64,000 bases of DNA from Maribacter sp. MMG018 (lineage in GTDB: Bacteria; Bacteroidota; Bacteroidia; Flavobacteriales; Flavobacteriaceae). Position numbers and translations under genes: made by a program. Positions 1-9,492 of the stretch are shown piece by piece. A model generated the notes under the pieces. The model searched no databases and was not told the DNA's origin. It saw nothing but the letters and a program-made list of their open reading frames with translations. How positions within the stretch are numbered: position 1 is the first letter of the stretch; every line of letters starts with the position of its first letter. Location: positions 1 to 64,000 of the forward strand of contig NZ_JAGJEC010000005.1 in NCBI RefSeq assembly GCF_018100785.1. Reading direction: 5' to 3'.

Positions 1-249
1 TTTATTTTTTAACAATAGGATTGTAGTTAAAATTGCCAAGTATTACTTATGTAAAATTTTAGTTCTAATTATCCATGATGTTAAAAATGTTATATCAGGT
101 AATTGTATAAACGATTATTTGTAGTGTAGGCATATTCTCTGAATTAAATAGAAAATTATTGGTAGCAATAGAAGGAATAGTACCTGGAGTGGAGATAAAT
201 ACTCGTTTGCAATTTACAAACGAACATCAATAAGCTTGTTGGATATTGG
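1..249. other. Intergenic DNA at the window edge, no gene seen
   Basis: I see no convincing reading frame here. The only structure noticed is a 7-bp inverted repeat (203-209 with 217-223) without a T-run, so it is not a convincing terminator. The stretch lies downstream of gltD, and the neighbouring gene to the left is outside the window. Confidence 0.5.
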
Positions 250-300
250 TTAAAAAACATATAGAAGAGCTACTCTAATTAAAGTGGCTCTTCTATATGT
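250..300 (-). terminator. Intrinsic terminator of gltBD
   Basis: A long hairpin pairs 257-273 with 284-300 (17 bp with one mismatch, 10-nt loop). Read leftwards on the minus strand it is followed by a run of U from the A-run at 252-256. It lies just past the gltD stop codon and so would end the gltB-gltD transcript. Confidence 0.8.
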
Positions 301-334
301 CTAACAGAATTAGGTTATCGTTAGAGTGTTCCTT

Positions 335-1801
335 TTAGATTCTGGGTAAGTCACCTTCCCCTTTTAAAGGAAGATAGGATTTGCCCATCAAATATTTATC
401 TACATGGTGTGCAGCTTGTCTTCCTTCTGAAATTGCCCAAACAATTAATGATTGACCTCTACGCTGGTCGCCTGCTGCAAAAACGCCTGGTACGTTTGTT
501 TGGTAGTTTTCTTCCGAAGCCTTTATGTTACTTCTTGCGTCCATTTCTAAACCTAACTGGTCGGCAATGGTAGTTTCTGATCCTGTAAAGCCTAATGCCA
601 ATAAAGCTAGGTCACATTTCCACTCTTTTTCTGTGCCCTCTACTTCTTTTAATTGTGGTCTTTGCCCTGGAACCTTGATCCATTCGACTTCGGTGGTCAA
701 CAATCCTTTTAAGTTTCCGTTGTCGTCGCCGATAAATTTTTTAGTGGAAATACTAAAAAAACGTTCTGCACCTTCTTTGTGGGAAGAACTGGTTCTTAAT
801 CTCATGGGCCAAAAAGGCCAAGGTTGGTCTTTCGGTCTTTCTTTGGTAGCCATTGGCATGATTTCAAAGTTAGATACAGAGATAGCACCATGTCTAATAG
901 AGGTGCCAATACAATCCGATCCGGTATCACCTCCGCCGATAACAATAACATGTTTGTCGGTGGCTTTAATTTCTTCTCCTAATTCTTTTATGCCATCTAC
1001 CCGTCTATTGTTTTGACTTAGAAAATCCATGGCTTGTACTACTCCTTTTAAGTCGGATCCTTCAATGGGCAAGTTTCTTCTGACTGTGGCACCTCCTGTT
1101 AGAACAATGGCGTCAAAATCTTTTTTAAGATCATCCGCTTTTATGTCCTTGCCGACATGTACGCCACATTTAAAAACAACACCTTCATCTTTTAAAATTT
1201 CTAATCTACGGTCGATAATGTGCTTTTCCATTTTAAAGTCCGGAATACCATATCGTAATAGGCCTCCGGGTTTTTCGTCTCTTTCGAATACGATTACCTC
1301 ATGACCGGCTCTATTTAACTGTTGTGCCGTAGCTAATCCTGAAGGGCCCGAACCCACAACGGCAACTTTTTTGCCAGTTCTCGAGACCGGAGGTTTAGAA
1401 GTTATCCATCCTTTTTTAAAGGCGGTTTCTACAATGTTTTTTTCGATATTTTCTATAGATACGGGGTCTTCATTGATACCTAATACACAGGCTTCTTCAC
1501 ATGGTGCGGGACACAACCTTCCTGTAAATTCAGGAAAGTTATTGGTGGAGTGTAGTATTTCGCTCGCTTTTTCCCATTTACCAAGGTATACGGCATCGTT
1601 AAAGTCTGGAATTAAATTTCCTAATGGGCATCCACTATGACAAAAAGGAATGCCGCAATCCATACAACGGGCACCTTGTTCCTTAAGGTCTTTTTTGTCC
1701 ATTGGTTGTGTAAATTCTTTGTAATTCTTTACACGTTGCTCTACAGGAGCATAAGACTCTACTTTTCTATCGAATTCCAAAAATCCTGTTGTCTTCCCCA
1801 T
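335..1801 (-). CDS. gltD: Glutamate synthase small subunit (NADPH)
   Basis: This is the beta subunit of glutamate synthase. It takes electrons from NAD(P)H and passes them through FAD and Fe-S clusters to the large subunit, which makes glutamate from glutamine and 2-oxoglutarate in the cytoplasm. The 488-residue length is normal. The N-terminal part has the cysteine-rich 4Fe-4S region (CMDCGIPFCHSGCP and the later CPAPCEEAC). A GSGPSG dinucleotide motif follows at about residue 150 and a second one, GGGDTGSD, near 290. The C-terminal GVFAAGDQRRGQSLIVWAI is typical of this flavoprotein family. It starts 9 bases after the end of gltB, so the two form one operon. Confidence 0.97.
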   Translation of the reverse strand: MGKTTGFLEFDRKVESYAPVEQRVKNYKEFTQPMDKKDLKEQGARCMDCGIPFCHSGCPLGNLIPDFNDAVYLGKWEKASEILHSTNNFPEFTGRLCPAPCEEACVLGINEDPVSIENIEKNIVETAFKKGWITSKPPVSRTGKKVAVVGSGPSGLATAQQLNRAGHEVIVFERDEKPGGLLRYGIPDFKMEKHIIDRRLEILKDEGVVFKCGVHVGKDIKADDLKKDFDAIVLTGGATVRRNLPIEGSDLKGVVQAMDFLSQNNRRVDGIKELGEEIKATDKHVIVIGGGDTGSDCIGTSIRHGAISVSNFEIMPMATKERPKDQPWPFWPMRLRTSSSHKEGAERFFSISTKKFIGDDNGNLKGLLTTEVEWIKVPGQRPQLKEVEGTEKEWKCDLALLALGFTGSETTIADQLGLEMDARSNIKASEENYQTNVPGVFAAGDQRRGQSLIVWAISEGRQAAHHVDKYLMGKSYLPLKGEGDLPRI

Positions 1802-1810
1802 CTCTCGATT

Positions 1811-4800
1811 TTATATAGTTTGTAAATTTTCTTGTTCTAAACGTATTAATGCTTGCCTATATTCTTCTGGTAATACCTTGACGAATTTCGGTAAATAGGA
1901 CTCCCAGTTTTCTAAAATTCTTTGGGCCAAGGGACTCAATGTAGAATTGTAATGACTGGTTATTAAATCTTTTAGTTCTTTGATGTCTTGGTCTTCCTCT
2001 ACTTTTAATAAATTTAGACCTTCTCCACTACATCTTTTTCTAAAGGTGTTTTTGTCATCCAAAATATAAGCGATACCACCGCTCATACCTGCTCCAAAAT
2101 TTCTACCGACTTCCCCCAAAATTACGGCAACTCCACCGGTCATGTATTCGCAACCATGGTCACCAATACCTTCTACCACTGCTTTTGCTCCTGAATTTCT
2201 AACACAAAAACGTTCTCCTGCCTTACCATTTATATATGCTCTACCTGCTGTAGCTCCATATAAGGTAACATTGCCGGTTATAACATTATCTTCAGGAACA
2301 ATGGTAGAACCGTCCGGTACTTTAACTACCAATTTAGCTCCGGATAATCCTTTGCCTAAATAATCATTGGTGTTTCCGTTTACGATCATGGTCAATCCCC
2401 TAGTGGCGAATGCTCCAAAACTTTGTCCGGCCGATCCGGTAAAGTTTAATTTTAAGGTGTTTATTGGAAGTCCTTCAGCACCGTACGTTTTTGAAATCTC
2501 ATTACTTAAGATTGCACCGACCGCCCTATCAGTATTGCTAATCGGATAATCTAAAGTCAATTTTTCTTTTCTGAACAACGAAGGGTTGGCTTTTTCGATT
2601 ATGTCAAATTCAATTGAATCGAAAACATCATGTTTCTGTTTTTGTGTGTTATATAGTTTAGTGCCTTTTGGTACATCTACCTCGTGTAATATTGGAGTTA
2701 GATCTATACCTGCAGCTTTATAGTGGTCTATAGCTTTTTTGCGATCCAGTTTTTGAACTTGGCCCACCATTTCATTGATGGTTCTAAACCCAAGTTGCGC
2801 CATTATCTCTCTAAGTTCTTGGGCAACAAAGTACATGTAGTTGACCACATGTTCAGGTTTGCCTTCAAATTTCTTTCTTAGTTCCGGATTTTGGGTGGCA
2901 ATTCCTACTGGGCAAGTATTGAGGTGGCATACTCGCATCATTACACAGCCCGAAGCTACTAAAGGAGCGGTTGCAAAACCAAATTCTTCGGCTCCTAACA
3001 AGCAAGCGATTGCTACATCTCTTCCTGTTTTTAACTGACCGTCACATTCCAATACAATTCGGTTTCTTAGGTCGTTCAGTACTAGTGTTTGCTGTGCTTC
3101 GGCAATACCGAGTTCCCATGGTAGCCCTGCATGTTTTAGGGAGGTCAGGGGAGAGGCACCCGTACCTCCATCGAATCCTGAGACAAGAACTACGTCGGCC
3201 TTTGCTTTTGCCACCCCTGCGGCTACGGTACCGACACCTACCTCAGAAACTAACTTTACGTTTATTCTTGCTTTTCTGTTCGCCGACTTTAAGTCGTAAA
3301 TAAGCTGTGATAAATCTTCGATTGAATAAATATCGTGGTGTGGTGGTGGTGAGATAAGGCCAACATAGGGAGTTGAATTTCTTGTTTTTGCTATCGCAGG
3401 GTTTACTTTGGGGCCCGGTAATTGGCCGCCTTCTCCCGGCTTTGCCCCTTGGGCCATTTTTATTTGTATTTCCTTCGCATTGGTCAGGTAATTGGAAGTT
3501 ACTCCAAATCTGCCCGATGCTACCTGTTTTATGGCACTGTTTCTCCAGTCTCCTGTAGCATTTTTGTAGAACCTGTTTTCGTCTTCCCCTCCTTCTCCAG
3601 AGTTGCTTTTACCACCTATTCTGTTCATGGCTATGGCAAGATTCTCATGGGCTTCTTTACTGATAGACCCATACGACATTGCGCCTGTTTTAAAACGTTT
3701 TACAATTTCTGTCCATGGTTCCACTTCATCCAAAGGAATGGGGTCATAGTTAGAAAACTCAAAAAGCCCCCTTATAGTCATAAGGTTTTTAGATTGTTCA
3801 TTGACCATTCGCGAATACTCTTTATAGGTGTCGGGCTCGTTGTTTCTTACCGATTTTTGAAGTTTTGCTATTGTAAGTGGATTAAACATGTGCTTTTCTC
3901 CATCTCTTCTCCATCTATATTCACCACCGATCTCTAAATCTAGGTTTGCTTCGATTTTATGGTTCGTAAATGCCTTATGATGTCTTTTGGCAATTTCTTT
4001 TTCTATTTCATAAAGGCCTATTCCTTGGATTCTTGTTGGGGTGTTCGGGAAATATTTCTCTACAACTTTAGAGTTGATGCCGATACACTCGAAAAGCTGG
4101 GATCCTCTATATGAGTTAAGGGTAGAAATGCCAATTTTGTTCATCACTTTTAAAATTCCCTTTCCTATGGCTTTGTTGTAGTTTTTAACAGCTTCATCAA
4201 AATTAATGTCACTTATGTCGTTGTCTTCAATTTGTTCCCTAATAATCTCATTTACCAAGTATGGGTTAATGGCACTGGCGCCAAATCCGAACAAAAGGGC
4301 AAAATGATGTACTTCTCTAGGTTCTGCAGATTCGATAATGATGCTTAGTTTGGACCGTTTTCCAAGTTTTTGCAACCCGCTATTAACGAATGAGCAAGCC
4401 AATAGTGCGGGAATCGGAGCTTCTTCTTCGTTTACGTTCCTGTCGGACAATATGAGAATGTTGGCTCCGTCGTCTACGGCATCGGAAGCCTGTTTCAATA
4501 AAGATTCAAGAGCATCCTCTAAACCGTTAAGCCCTTTCTTTACTGGGTATAACATAGGAATGGATACAACCTTGTAGTCTGGGCTTACATCGTAGTTTTT
4601 AATCTTGTCCAAATCTTCTTTAGAGATTACGGGATTTTGAATTTTTAATTTTCTACAATGAAGTTCTGAAAATTCGAAAATATTATGGTCGCTACCTAGG
4701 GTTAGGCTTATATCGGTTATAAGTTCTTCTCTTATTCCATCCAAGGGTGGATTGGTGACTTGAGCGAAAAGTTGCTGAAAATAATTGTAAATTAACTGTG

Positions 4801-6319
4801 GGCGTTGTGATAATACTGCAATAGGTGTATCTGAGCCCATAGATCCAATAGGCTCTTTCGCCGTTTTGCCCATTGGAAGAATAATGGTGTTTATATCTTC
4901 TAGTGTATATCCAAAAACCGATTTTCTTTTTTCTAGGGGTGCTTCGCCCAAAAATAAAGGGCAATCGTTATATGGAATATCTCTAAGGTGTACCAGGTTT
5001 TTGTCCAGCCATTCTTTATATGGGTGTTTTTTAGCTATGTTTTCCTTTATTTCCTCATCATTTACGATTCGTCCTTCTTCCATGTTTACCAAAAACATTT
5101 TTCCAGGTTCTAAACGGCCATGGAATTCTACGTTCTCAGGAGCAATTTCAACGACTCCCGTTTCGGAGGACATTACTACATAATCATCTTTGGTTACAGA
5201 ATATCTAGATGGGCGAAGTCCATTTCTGTCTAAAACGGCCCCTATAAAGTTTCCGTCCGTAAAAGGTATCGACGCAGGTCCGTCCCAAGGTTCCATCATG
5301 CAAGAGTGGTATTCGTAAAAGGCTTTTTTTGCTTCTGACATTTCCGGGTTCTTTTCCCAAGCCTCCGGAACCAGTATCATCATTACTTCAGGTAAGGATC
5401 TACCGGTCATAAGTAATAGTTCAACAACCATATCCATCGTGGCCGAATCCGATTTTCCAGGAAGTACTACAGGAAGAATGTTCTTTATTTCTTCGCCGAA
5501 CATGTCACTTTTGAGCAATTCTTCCCTAGAATACATTCTAGAAACATTTCCTCTTAACGTGTTTATCTCCCCGTTGTGGCACATATATCTAAATGGTTGT
5601 GCCAAATCCCATGTAGGGAAAGTGTTGGTGGAAAACCTTTGGTGAACAAGGGCTAATCTTGTCACAACCCTTGGATCCATTAAGTCAGAATAATACAAGC
5701 TGATGTCCATGGGCATTAACAGCCCTTTAAAAATAATTATTTTGGTCGATAAACTGGGGACGTAGAAAAATTGGCTCTCCGAAAGTTTTGATTTTGTAAT
5801 CGCATGTTCGGTAACCTTACGTGCTATAAATAGCTTTAGGTTAAACTCAAATTCTGTTTGTTCGGCGTTTTCCTTTGCTATGAATATCTGCTTTACAAAA
5901 GGTTCTGTTTCCGCTGCTATTCTGCCTGGCACAGAACGGTTGACGGGAACATCTCTCCAGCCCAATAGTTTTAATCCTTGTTTTTTTACATTTTCCTCAA
6001 AAACAGAGATACAGTATTCTCTTTGGTTCTGCTTCTGGGGAAAAAAAATGTTTCCTACCGCATATTCACCTTGTTCCGGTAATTCAAAATTGCATACTTC
6101 TTTGAAAAAGTCATGGGGTATATCTATTAATATTCCAGCACCATCACCTGTTTTTCCATCAGAACTTACCGCTCCTCTATGTTCTAGCCTCTCTAAAATA
6201 TCAAGGGCTTTATGTATAATGTCATTTGATTTTTTTCCTTTTAGGCTACAAATGAAACCTGCCCCACAGTTATCATGTTCAAATTCTGGTAGATATAGTC
6301 CTTGCTTCTTCAATTTCAT
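1811..6319 (-). CDS. gltB: Glutamate synthase large subunit
   Basis: This is the alpha subunit of glutamate synthase, 1502 residues, the usual length. In order it shows the class II glutamine amidotransferase domain at the N-terminus, a central domain, the FMN-binding synthase barrel, and the C-terminal beta-helix domain (GXXGXXXG-type repeats near residues 1270-1430). Cys18 in DNCGAGF is the likely amidotransferase nucleophile and would become the N-terminal residue after removal of a short propeptide. The cysteine group CVMMRVCHLNTCPVGIA fits the 3Fe-4S cluster. It is the first gene of the gltBD operon, with a promoter-like sequence just upstream. Confidence 0.97.
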   Translation of the reverse strand: MKLKKQGLYLPEFEHDNCGAGFICSLKGKKSNDIIHKALDILERLEHRGAVSSDGKTGDGAGILIDIPHDFFKEVCNFELPEQGEYAVGNIFFPQKQNQREYCISVFEENVKKQGLKLLGWRDVPVNRSVPGRIAAETEPFVKQIFIAKENAEQTEFEFNLKLFIARKVTEHAITKSKLSESQFFYVPSLSTKIIIFKGLLMPMDISLYYSDLMDPRVVTRLALVHQRFSTNTFPTWDLAQPFRYMCHNGEINTLRGNVSRMYSREELLKSDMFGEEIKNILPVVLPGKSDSATMDMVVELLLMTGRSLPEVMMILVPEAWEKNPEMSEAKKAFYEYHSCMMEPWDGPASIPFTDGNFIGAVLDRNGLRPSRYSVTKDDYVVMSSETGVVEIAPENVEFHGRLEPGKMFLVNMEEGRIVNDEEIKENIAKKHPYKEWLDKNLVHLRDIPYNDCPLFLGEAPLEKRKSVFGYTLEDINTIILPMGKTAKEPIGSMGSDTPIAVLSQRPQLIYNYFQQLFAQVTNPPLDGIREELITDISLTLGSDHNIFEFSELHCRKLKIQNPVISKEDLDKIKNYDVSPDYKVVSIPMLYPVKKGLNGLEDALESLLKQASDAVDDGANILILSDRNVNEEEAPIPALLACSFVNSGLQKLGKRSKLSIIIESAEPREVHHFALLFGFGASAINPYLVNEIIREQIEDNDISDINFDEAVKNYNKAIGKGILKVMNKIGISTLNSYRGSQLFECIGINSKVVEKYFPNTPTRIQGIGLYEIEKEIAKRHHKAFTNHKIEANLDLEIGGEYRWRRDGEKHMFNPLTIAKLQKSVRNNEPDTYKEYSRMVNEQSKNLMTIRGLFEFSNYDPIPLDEVEPWTEIVKRFKTGAMSYGSISKEAHENLAIAMNRIGGKSNSGEGGEDENRFYKNATGDWRNSAIKQVASGRFGVTSNYLTNAKEIQIKMAQGAKPGEGGQLPGPKVNPAIAKTRNSTPYVGLISPPPHHDIYSIEDLSQLIYDLKSANRKARINVKLVSEVGVGTVAAGVAKAKADVVLVSGFDGGTGASPLTSLKHAGLPWELGIAEAQQTLVLNDLRNRIVLECDGQLKTGRDVAIACLLGAEEFGFATAPLVASGCVMMRVCHLNTCPVGIATQNPELRKKFEGKPEHVVNYMYFVAQELREIMAQLGFRTINEMVGQVQKLDRKKAIDHYKAAGIDLTPILHEVDVPKGTKLYNTQKQKHDVFDSIEFDIIEKANPSLFRKEKLTLDYPISNTDRAVGAILSNEISKTYGAEGLPINTLKLNFTGSAGQSFGAFATRGLTMIVNGNTNDYLGKGLSGAKLVVKVPDGSTIVPEDNVITGNVTLYGATAGRAYINGKAGERFCVRNSGAKAVVEGIGDHGCEYMTGGVAVILGEVGRNFGAGMSGGIAYILDDKNTFRKRCSGEGLNLLKVEEDQDIKELKDLITSHYNSTLSPLAQRILENWESYLPKFVKVLPEEYRQALIRLEQENLQTI

Positions 6320-6336
6320 AAGATGTAGTATTTGCT

Positions 6337-6368
6337 CAAAAATATCATTTTATTTGAATAATATTCAA
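6337..6368 (-). promoter_or_regulatory. Bacteroidota-type promoter of gltBD
   Basis: On the minus strand the -7 box TATTTTTG (complement of 6337-6344) matches TAnnTTTG. A TTG (complement of 6366-6368) lies 21 bases upstream, in range for the -33 element of the Bacteroidota primary sigma factor. It sits about 20 bases before the gltB start. Confidence 0.5.
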
Positions 6369-6589
6369 CAATTGGCTCAATGTGAAGAAAATAATTCAAC
6401 ACTTTTAAATAAAGTCTGAAAAAACTTTAAATCGTGATTTTTGCTTAGGTGAATTTATCAGATTGATAAATTTAGGGGATTCTTTTGTGAAGACAATGGA
6501 TAAATATGGGGTCTAAGTGGCTATTTTGTTCTTTGTAACAATATTACCCCAGGTAATTGACTTTGTAACAGTATAAGTGTGGTGTATTT

Positions 6590-6627
6590 AAACATGCACC
6601 CCCTATATTTTTAGGGGGTGCATGTTT
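6590..6627 (-). terminator. Hairpin terminator behind the acyl-CoA dehydrogenase
   Basis: A perfect 15-bp stem (6590-6604 with 6613-6627) with an 8-nt loop lies just past the stop codon of the minus-strand acyl-CoA dehydrogenase gene. The U-run on the minus strand is short (UUU), so termination strength is uncertain. Confidence 0.65.
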
Positions 6628-6639
6628 TTATGTGTAAAA

Positions 6640-7779
6640 TTACTTTAAAATATTACGGGAAATGACGATTTTTTGGATCTCAGAGGTGCCTTCGTAAATC
6701 TGGGTTATCTTGGCATCCCTCATTAATCTTTCTACGTGGTAATCTTTCACGAAACCATTTCCTCCGTGAATCTGAACGGCCTCTATGGCGGTTTCCATAG
6801 CTACTTTTGAGGCGTATAATTTGGCCATAGCCCCGGACACGTCATAATTTGAACCGTTGTCCTTGTCCTTTGCAGCTTGGTATACCAATAATCTGGCCGC
6901 CTGTATTGCAGTATGCATGTCGGCCAATTTAAAGGCTATTGCTTGGTGGTTGCTTATTTCTGTGCCAAATGCCTTACGTTCTTTAGAATATTTTAAGGCC
7001 AGTTCGTAGGCGCCCGCTGCAATGCCCAAGGCTTGTGCCGCAATACCTATTCGGCCTCCCGATAGTGTTTTCATTGCAAACTTGAATCCGAAACCGTCAT
7101 CTCCGATTCTATTTTCTTTAGGAACCTTTACATCGTTAAAAATAAGGGAATGGGTGTCGCTGCCACGTATTCCCAGTTTGTTTTCTTTTGGTCCTATTTC
7201 AAAACCTTCCATACCCTTTTCAACGATTAGGGCATTGATGCCTCGGTGTTTTTTTTCTTTATCGGTTTGTGCGATTACCAAGTATACCTCTGCGGTACCT
7301 CCGTTGGTGATCCAGTTTTTTGTGCCATTCAATACGTAGTGGTCACCCTTGTCTATTGCGGTGGTTTTTTGTGATGTGGCATCGCTACCGGCCTCAGGTT
7401 CAGATAAGCAAAACGCACCTATTATTTCTCCGGTGGCAAGTCTTGTCAAATATTTTTCTTTTTGTTCTTCGGTGCCGAAATTCTCCAGTCCCCAGCATAC
7501 CAATGAATTGTTTACCGATACGATAACGGATGATGAGGCGTCGACTTTAGAAAGTTCTTCCATTACCAATACGTAAGACAAGGTGTCTAGGCCGCTTCCT
7601 CCATATCTTGGGTCTACCATCATTCCCAGAAAACCCAACTCGGCCATTTTTTGAACTTCCTGTTTTGGGAATTCTTGTCTTTCGTCCCGGTCAATTACTC
7701 CGGGCAATAATTCGTTTTGAGCAAAATCTCTTGCTGCTTGTTGTATAAGTTTCTGTTCTTCGGTAAGACTAAAATCCAT
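6640..7779 (-). CDS. Acyl-CoA dehydrogenase (short/branched-chain type)
   Basis: This is a FAD enzyme that introduces the alpha-beta double bond in acyl-CoA during fatty acid or branched-chain amino acid breakdown and passes electrons to ETF. The 379-residue length is typical. The N-terminal helical domain, the middle beta domain (FCLSEPEAGSDATS, then WITNGG) and the C-terminal helical domain are all present. Near the end YEGTSEIQ contains Glu363, at the position of the catalytic base in butyryl- and branched-chain-CoA dehydrogenases. It is transcribed alone, away from nhaD. The exact acyl chain preference cannot be told from the sequence. Confidence 0.93.
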   Translation of the reverse strand: MDFSLTEEQKLIQQAARDFAQNELLPGVIDRDERQEFPKQEVQKMAELGFLGMMVDPRYGGSGLDTLSYVLVMEELSKVDASSSVIVSVNNSLVCWGLENFGTEEQKEKYLTRLATGEIIGAFCLSEPEAGSDATSQKTTAIDKGDHYVLNGTKNWITNGGTAEVYLVIAQTDKEKKHRGINALIVEKGMEGFEIGPKENKLGIRGSDTHSLIFNDVKVPKENRIGDDGFGFKFAMKTLSGGRIGIAAQALGIAAGAYELALKYSKERKAFGTEISNHQAIAFKLADMHTAIQAARLLVYQAAKDKDNGSNYDVSGAMAKLYASKVAMETAIEAVQIHGGNGFVKDYHVERLMRDAKITQIYEGTSEIQKIVISRNILK

Positions 7780-8097
7780 ACTGTTAGTTTATGTTAATTA
7801 AGGTGTTGTCTTACAAAGATAGGTGTATGTGTGTAGATTTTTTTGGTTTTTCGATTTGTTGTTCTAATTAATTTATGTTAAAATTTGCTATTCGTTGTCT
7901 TTTTTTGTGACACTGTTTATAAGTTTGATAATGTTAAATTTAGATTGTAAAAGTTTGAGTTTCAATATTCTCGATGAGATTGTTATTTTGGCCATGGTAA
8001 CATGGGCATTTTTGGATATCTTTAGGGAATTTAAAAAATTATAATACAGTCTTATATTTGATATACTGAATTCGAGAATATTTAAAACCAAACAACA
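7780..8097. other. Divergent intergenic region between acyl-CoA dehydrogenase and nhaD
   Basis: A 318-base AT-rich spacer. It holds the -7 box in front of nhaD (listed separately). A 67-codon minus-strand frame at 7888-8091 is low complexity with no recognisable domain and was not accepted as a gene. Confidence 0.6.
8053..8060 (+). promoter_or_regulatory. Promoter -7 box of the nhaD-exbBD-tonB-folC operon
   Basis: TATATTTG is a perfect match to the Bacteroidota -7 consensus TAnnTTTG and lies 37 bases before the nhaD start codon. No TTG is present at the expected -33 distance, so this is judged on the -7 box only. Confidence 0.5.
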
Positions 8098-9468
8098 ATG
8101 GAAACCCTTATTATTATTGTTTTTTTAGCAGGCTATCTGGCTATAACACTAGAGCATAATCTGAAGATAGATAAATTGATTCCGGCATTGGCCATGATGG
8201 CTATTTTGTGGGCATTGGTTGCTTTGGATATCGATGGTTTTACCAATTGGTTCGATTCGGCAAAGCAAAGTCTTGTTGATGGGTTTGCGGCCATGGGGCA
8301 TGCGGATAAGATGCATTTAATGGAAGAATCCCTTTTGCATCACTTAGGTAAAACAGCGGAAATCTTATTCTTCTTGTTGGGGGCCATGACCATTGTGGAA
8401 ATTATAGATTACTTTGATGGTTTTGCTACCATTAAGGGGTTTATAAAGACTAAAAAGAAAGGAAAACTACTTTGGTTGTTCTCAATTTTGGCATTTGTAT
8501 TGTCCGCTATTATAGATAACTTAACGGCAACGATAGTTCTGATAACCATTCTTCAAAAGGTTATAAAAGATCGCGAGACCAAACTTTGGTTTGCCGGTAT
8601 GATCGTTATAACGGCAAATGCAGGTGGTGCGTGGTCACCTATTGGTGATGTTACGACCACGATGCTTTGGATTGCGAAAAAGGTGAGTGCAGCTCAATTG
8701 GTGGAGCATGTATTGCTTCCGTCATTGGTATGTATGATCGTTCCTTTATTAATAGCAGGTAGGTTTAAGGTGTTTAAAGGTTTGGTAGATGGAGACTTGG
8801 AAGAAGAGAAGCCAAAATCAAAATACGGATCTATTATGTTGTACCTAGGTTTGGGCGCAATTTTGTTCGTTCCTGTTTTTAAAACCATAACCCATTTGCC
8901 TCCTTATGTAGGTATGATGTTGTCGTTGGCGGTTGTGGCTACATTTGCGGAAATTTATAGTAACAAAAAGTTTAGTATCTCTTCTGTGGATCAAGAGGGG
9001 CAAGATAGTGAAGGGCATCATAGTCCCGTTCACCATTCCTTGTCCAAGATAGAGTTGCCAAGTATATTGTTTTTCTTAGGGATTTTATTGGCTGTTGCGG
9101 CGATGGAGTCTTTAGGTATATTGTTTAATGCCGCCGGAGCTCTTAACGAAGCTATACCGAATACGGATATCGTGGTAATGTTGTTCGGTTTGGGGTCGGC
9201 TATTATAGATAACGTACCGTTGGTAGCTGCCAGTATGGGAATGTTCGGAGAGCCTATGGATAATCCGTTGTGGCATTTTATCGCTTATTCTGCTGGTACC
9301 GGAGGTAGTATGCTTATCATTGGTTCCGCTGCCGGAGTTGTGGCCATGGGGATGGAAAAAATAGATTTTTTCTGGTACCTGAAGAAAATAGCGTGGTTGG
9401 CTTTTATAGGCTTTATCGCTGGGGCGATTACCTTTATATTGTTAAGAGATTTTGTGCTCAACGTATAA
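8098..9468 (+). CDS. nhaD: Na+/H+ antiporter, NhaD family
   Basis: This is an inner-membrane sodium/proton antiporter of the NhaD group (ion transporter superfamily), which exports Na+ in exchange for H+. At 456 residues it has many hydrophobic segments spread over its whole length and the conserved segments SAIIDNLTATIVL, ITANAGGAWSPIGDVTTTM and, in the second half, SAIIDNVPLVAAS. The two IDN(L/V) segments reflect the two-fold repeat of the fold. A histidine-rich hydrophilic loop (about residues 300-320) separates the halves. The exbB gene begins 24 bases later, so the gene leads a run ending in folC. Confidence 0.94.
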   Translation: METLIIIVFLAGYLAITLEHNLKIDKLIPALAMMAILWALVALDIDGFTNWFDSAKQSLVDGFAAMGHADKMHLMEESLLHHLGKTAEILFFLLGAMTIVEIIDYFDGFATIKGFIKTKKKGKLLWLFSILAFVLSAIIDNLTATIVLITILQKVIKDRETKLWFAGMIVITANAGGAWSPIGDVTTTMLWIAKKVSAAQLVEHVLLPSLVCMIVPLLIAGRFKVFKGLVDGDLEEEKPKSKYGSIMLYLGLGAILFVPVFKTITHLPPYVGMMLSLAVVATFAEIYSNKKFSISSVDQEGQDSEGHHSPVHHSLSKIELPSILFFLGILLAVAAMESLGILFNAAGALNEAIPNTDIVVMLFGLGSAIIDNVPLVAASMGMFGEPMDNPLWHFIAYSAGTGGSMLIIGSAAGVVAMGMEKIDFFWYLKKIAWLAFIGFIAGAITFILLRDFVLNV

Positions 9469-9492
9469 TTTAATCCGAAAAACATCGTTATA

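Larger units (their letters stand above)
6320..6639. other. Intergenic region between gltB and the acyl-CoA dehydrogenase
   Basis: About 320 bases without a credible gene. It holds a promoter-like sequence for gltB at its left end and the hairpin behind the acyl-CoA dehydrogenase at its right end, both listed separately. Nothing else was recognised between about 6370 and 6589. Confidence 0.6.

Noticed and set aside
203-223. Small inverted repeat TCGTTTG/CAAACGA
   Set aside because: Only 7 bp, no T-run and no gene in a position to use it; the strong gltBD terminator is at 250-300.
7888-8091. A 67-codon minus-strand frame between the acyl-CoA dehydrogenase and nhaD
   Set aside because: Low-complexity Ile/Lys/Asn-rich translation, overlaps the nhaD promoter, no recognisable domain.
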